Assembly (NCBI GenBank): GCA_021741795.1 | Contig: JAIOXC010000072.1 | Span: forward strand, 1-6,597 | Length of the DNA: 6,597 bases | Direction of reading: 5' to 3' | DNA from: Ilumatobacteraceae bacterium | Lineage (GTDB): Bacteria > Actinomycetota > Acidimicrobiia > Acidimicrobiales > Ilumatobacteraceae | Shown: positions 6,054-6,597 of the stretch, piece after piece | How the letters are laid out: every line of letters begins with the position of its first letter | Numbering within the stretch: position 1 is the first letter of the stretch | Program-made: the position numbers and the translations under genes | Notes under the pieces: generated by a model | Databases searched by the model: none | Seen by the model: the letters and a program-made list of their open reading frames with translations, nothing else | What the model was told of the DNA's origin: nothing

Positions 6054-6521
6054 TCAACCTTTGTTGGCTTTTGCCTTAGCAAGTGCTGCCTGACTGCGAA
6101 CGAGCAACAGCGTAGGAATCTTGCTCGCTGCCGCAGACAACGGTGTACCACTTGCGTCTGTCGTTGATTGAGCCGCTGTCTCGGCGCTCTTTGGCACCAT
6201 TGCCAGCAGCTCTTCAGTCGACTTTGGGGCCATGCCAGGCTTCCAGTATTGATACAAATCTTCCACAACCTTGGCCAGACCATCGTTGCTCGCACCATCA
6301 GCCACATCAACAGTGATCACGTTGGAATACACATGCACCGCGCTCACTTTTCCTGTCGCAAATAAGCGCTGTGCAAGCACATCCGCAGGCTTTACACCCG
6401 TTGCGGCGGTCACACTCGAATAGCGCTCATGACCCTGGCCCGTGAGCGAACGATTGATCTCAAAACGAACTCGCCCAGGCGTTGCGGAAGGCTTTTGAAC
6501 TACTGCTACTGGTTGACCCAT
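6054..6521 (-). CDS. NifU/Nfu N-terminal-domain protein, cysteine-free
   Basis: This 155-residue protein resembles the Nfu/NifU N-terminal domain (Nfu_N). Supporting segments are PGRVRFEINRSLTGQGHERY (residues 15-34), then ADVLAQRLFATGKVSAVHVYSNVITVDV (46-73) and LAKVVEDLYQYWKPGM (82-97). It contains no cysteine at all, so it cannot ligate an Fe-S cluster itself and lacks the CxxC domain of full Nfu scaffolds. Residues 98-132 are low-complexity and rich in Ala, Ser and Thr. The tail IPTLLLVRSQAALAKAKANKG (135-155) is basic and looks helical. No signal peptide is evident. The ATG at 6521 has no obvious Shine-Dalgarno; TAGTCT (6534-6529) lies seven bases upstream and could be a leaderless -10. 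It precedes carH by 30 bases. Its function is unknown and nothing links it mechanistically to the photoreceptor or the mutasome. Confidence 0.75.
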   Translation of the reverse strand: MGQPVAVVQKPSATPGRVRFEINRSLTGQGHERYSSVTAATGVKPADVLAQRLFATGKVSAVHVYSNVITVDVADGASNDGLAKVVEDLYQYWKPGMAPKSTEELLAMVPKSAETAAQSTTDASGTPLSAAASKIPTLLLVRSQAALAKAKANKG

Positions 6522-6597
6522 GGATTAGAGACTAGTTGACTCGCCTTCGCTCAAACCAGATTGCGCCAACTATCTTTGACACTATGACATCTGCACC
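6522..6597. promoter_or_regulatory. Intergenic region, possible divergent promoters and gene start
   Basis: Leftward, TAGTCT (6534-6529) sits seven bases before the NifU-like ATG and may be its -10. Rightward, TATCTT (6571-6576) is followed by seven bases and ATG at 6584 (reads M-T-S-A), the layout of a leaderless divergent gene whose body would lie outside the window. ACTAT occurs at 6569 and 6581, resembling the core of the 11-bp repeats but 12 bp apart. All three observations are weak. Confidence 0.3.

Noticed and set aside
6569..6585. Second CarH-type repeat array at the right edge
   Set aside because: Only two ACTAT cores occur, 12 bp apart rather than 11, with poor matches outside the core; too weak to call.

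Overview
The window is almost fully coding, and every convincing gene lies on the minus strand. It reads like an actinobacterium of moderate GC, roughly half GC by eye. The evidence is an actinobacterial-type LexA operator (CGAAC-N4-GTTCG), an imuA'/imuB/dnaE2 mutagenesis cassette of the mycobacterial type, TAnnnT -10 boxes placed for leaderless transcripts, and a cysteine-free NifU-N-like protein of a kind I associate with actinobacteria. A low-GC member of Acidimicrobiia is my best guess, but that is inference only.

In transcription order, right to left: 6522-6597 is an intergenic stretch that may hold the first codons of a divergent plus-strand gene. 6054-6521 encodes a small NifU N-terminal-domain protein. 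5160-6023 encodes a CarH/LitR-type B12-dependent photoreceptor repressor, with an excisionase/BldC-like DNA-binding domain and all the signature cobalamin residues. 5096-5161 is a tandem array of five 11-bp direct repeats plus a weak sixth. 5071-5099 is the LexA-controlled promoter of imuA. 4495-5070 is imuA, 2849-4492 is imuB (a catalytically dead Y-family protein with a sliding-clamp motif), and 2274-2810 is a NUDIX hydrolase. A second LexA box and promoter lie at 2271-2293, inside the last codons of the NUDIX gene. 1-2264 is dnaE2 (error-prone DNA polymerase III alpha), cut by the left edge after 754 codons.

The genes from imuA to dnaE2 form an SOS mutasome: ImuA and ImuB recruit DnaE2 to stalled forks through the clamp for translesion synthesis. 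The two LexA operators share 19 identical bases. Each sits one base upstream of a -10 hexamer, which is followed after exactly six bases by the start codon, so LexA would switch the two transcripts together. The NUDIX enzyme may hydrolyse damaged nucleotides alongside the polymerase.

The most interesting feature is the 11-bp array between the photoreceptor gene and the imuA promoter. Eleven-bp direct repeats match the geometry reported for CarH operators, and each unit has the AT-rich/GC-rich layout reported for BldC-type domains. This suggests, without proving it, that a B12-based light sensor acts together with LexA on an error-prone repair cassette.
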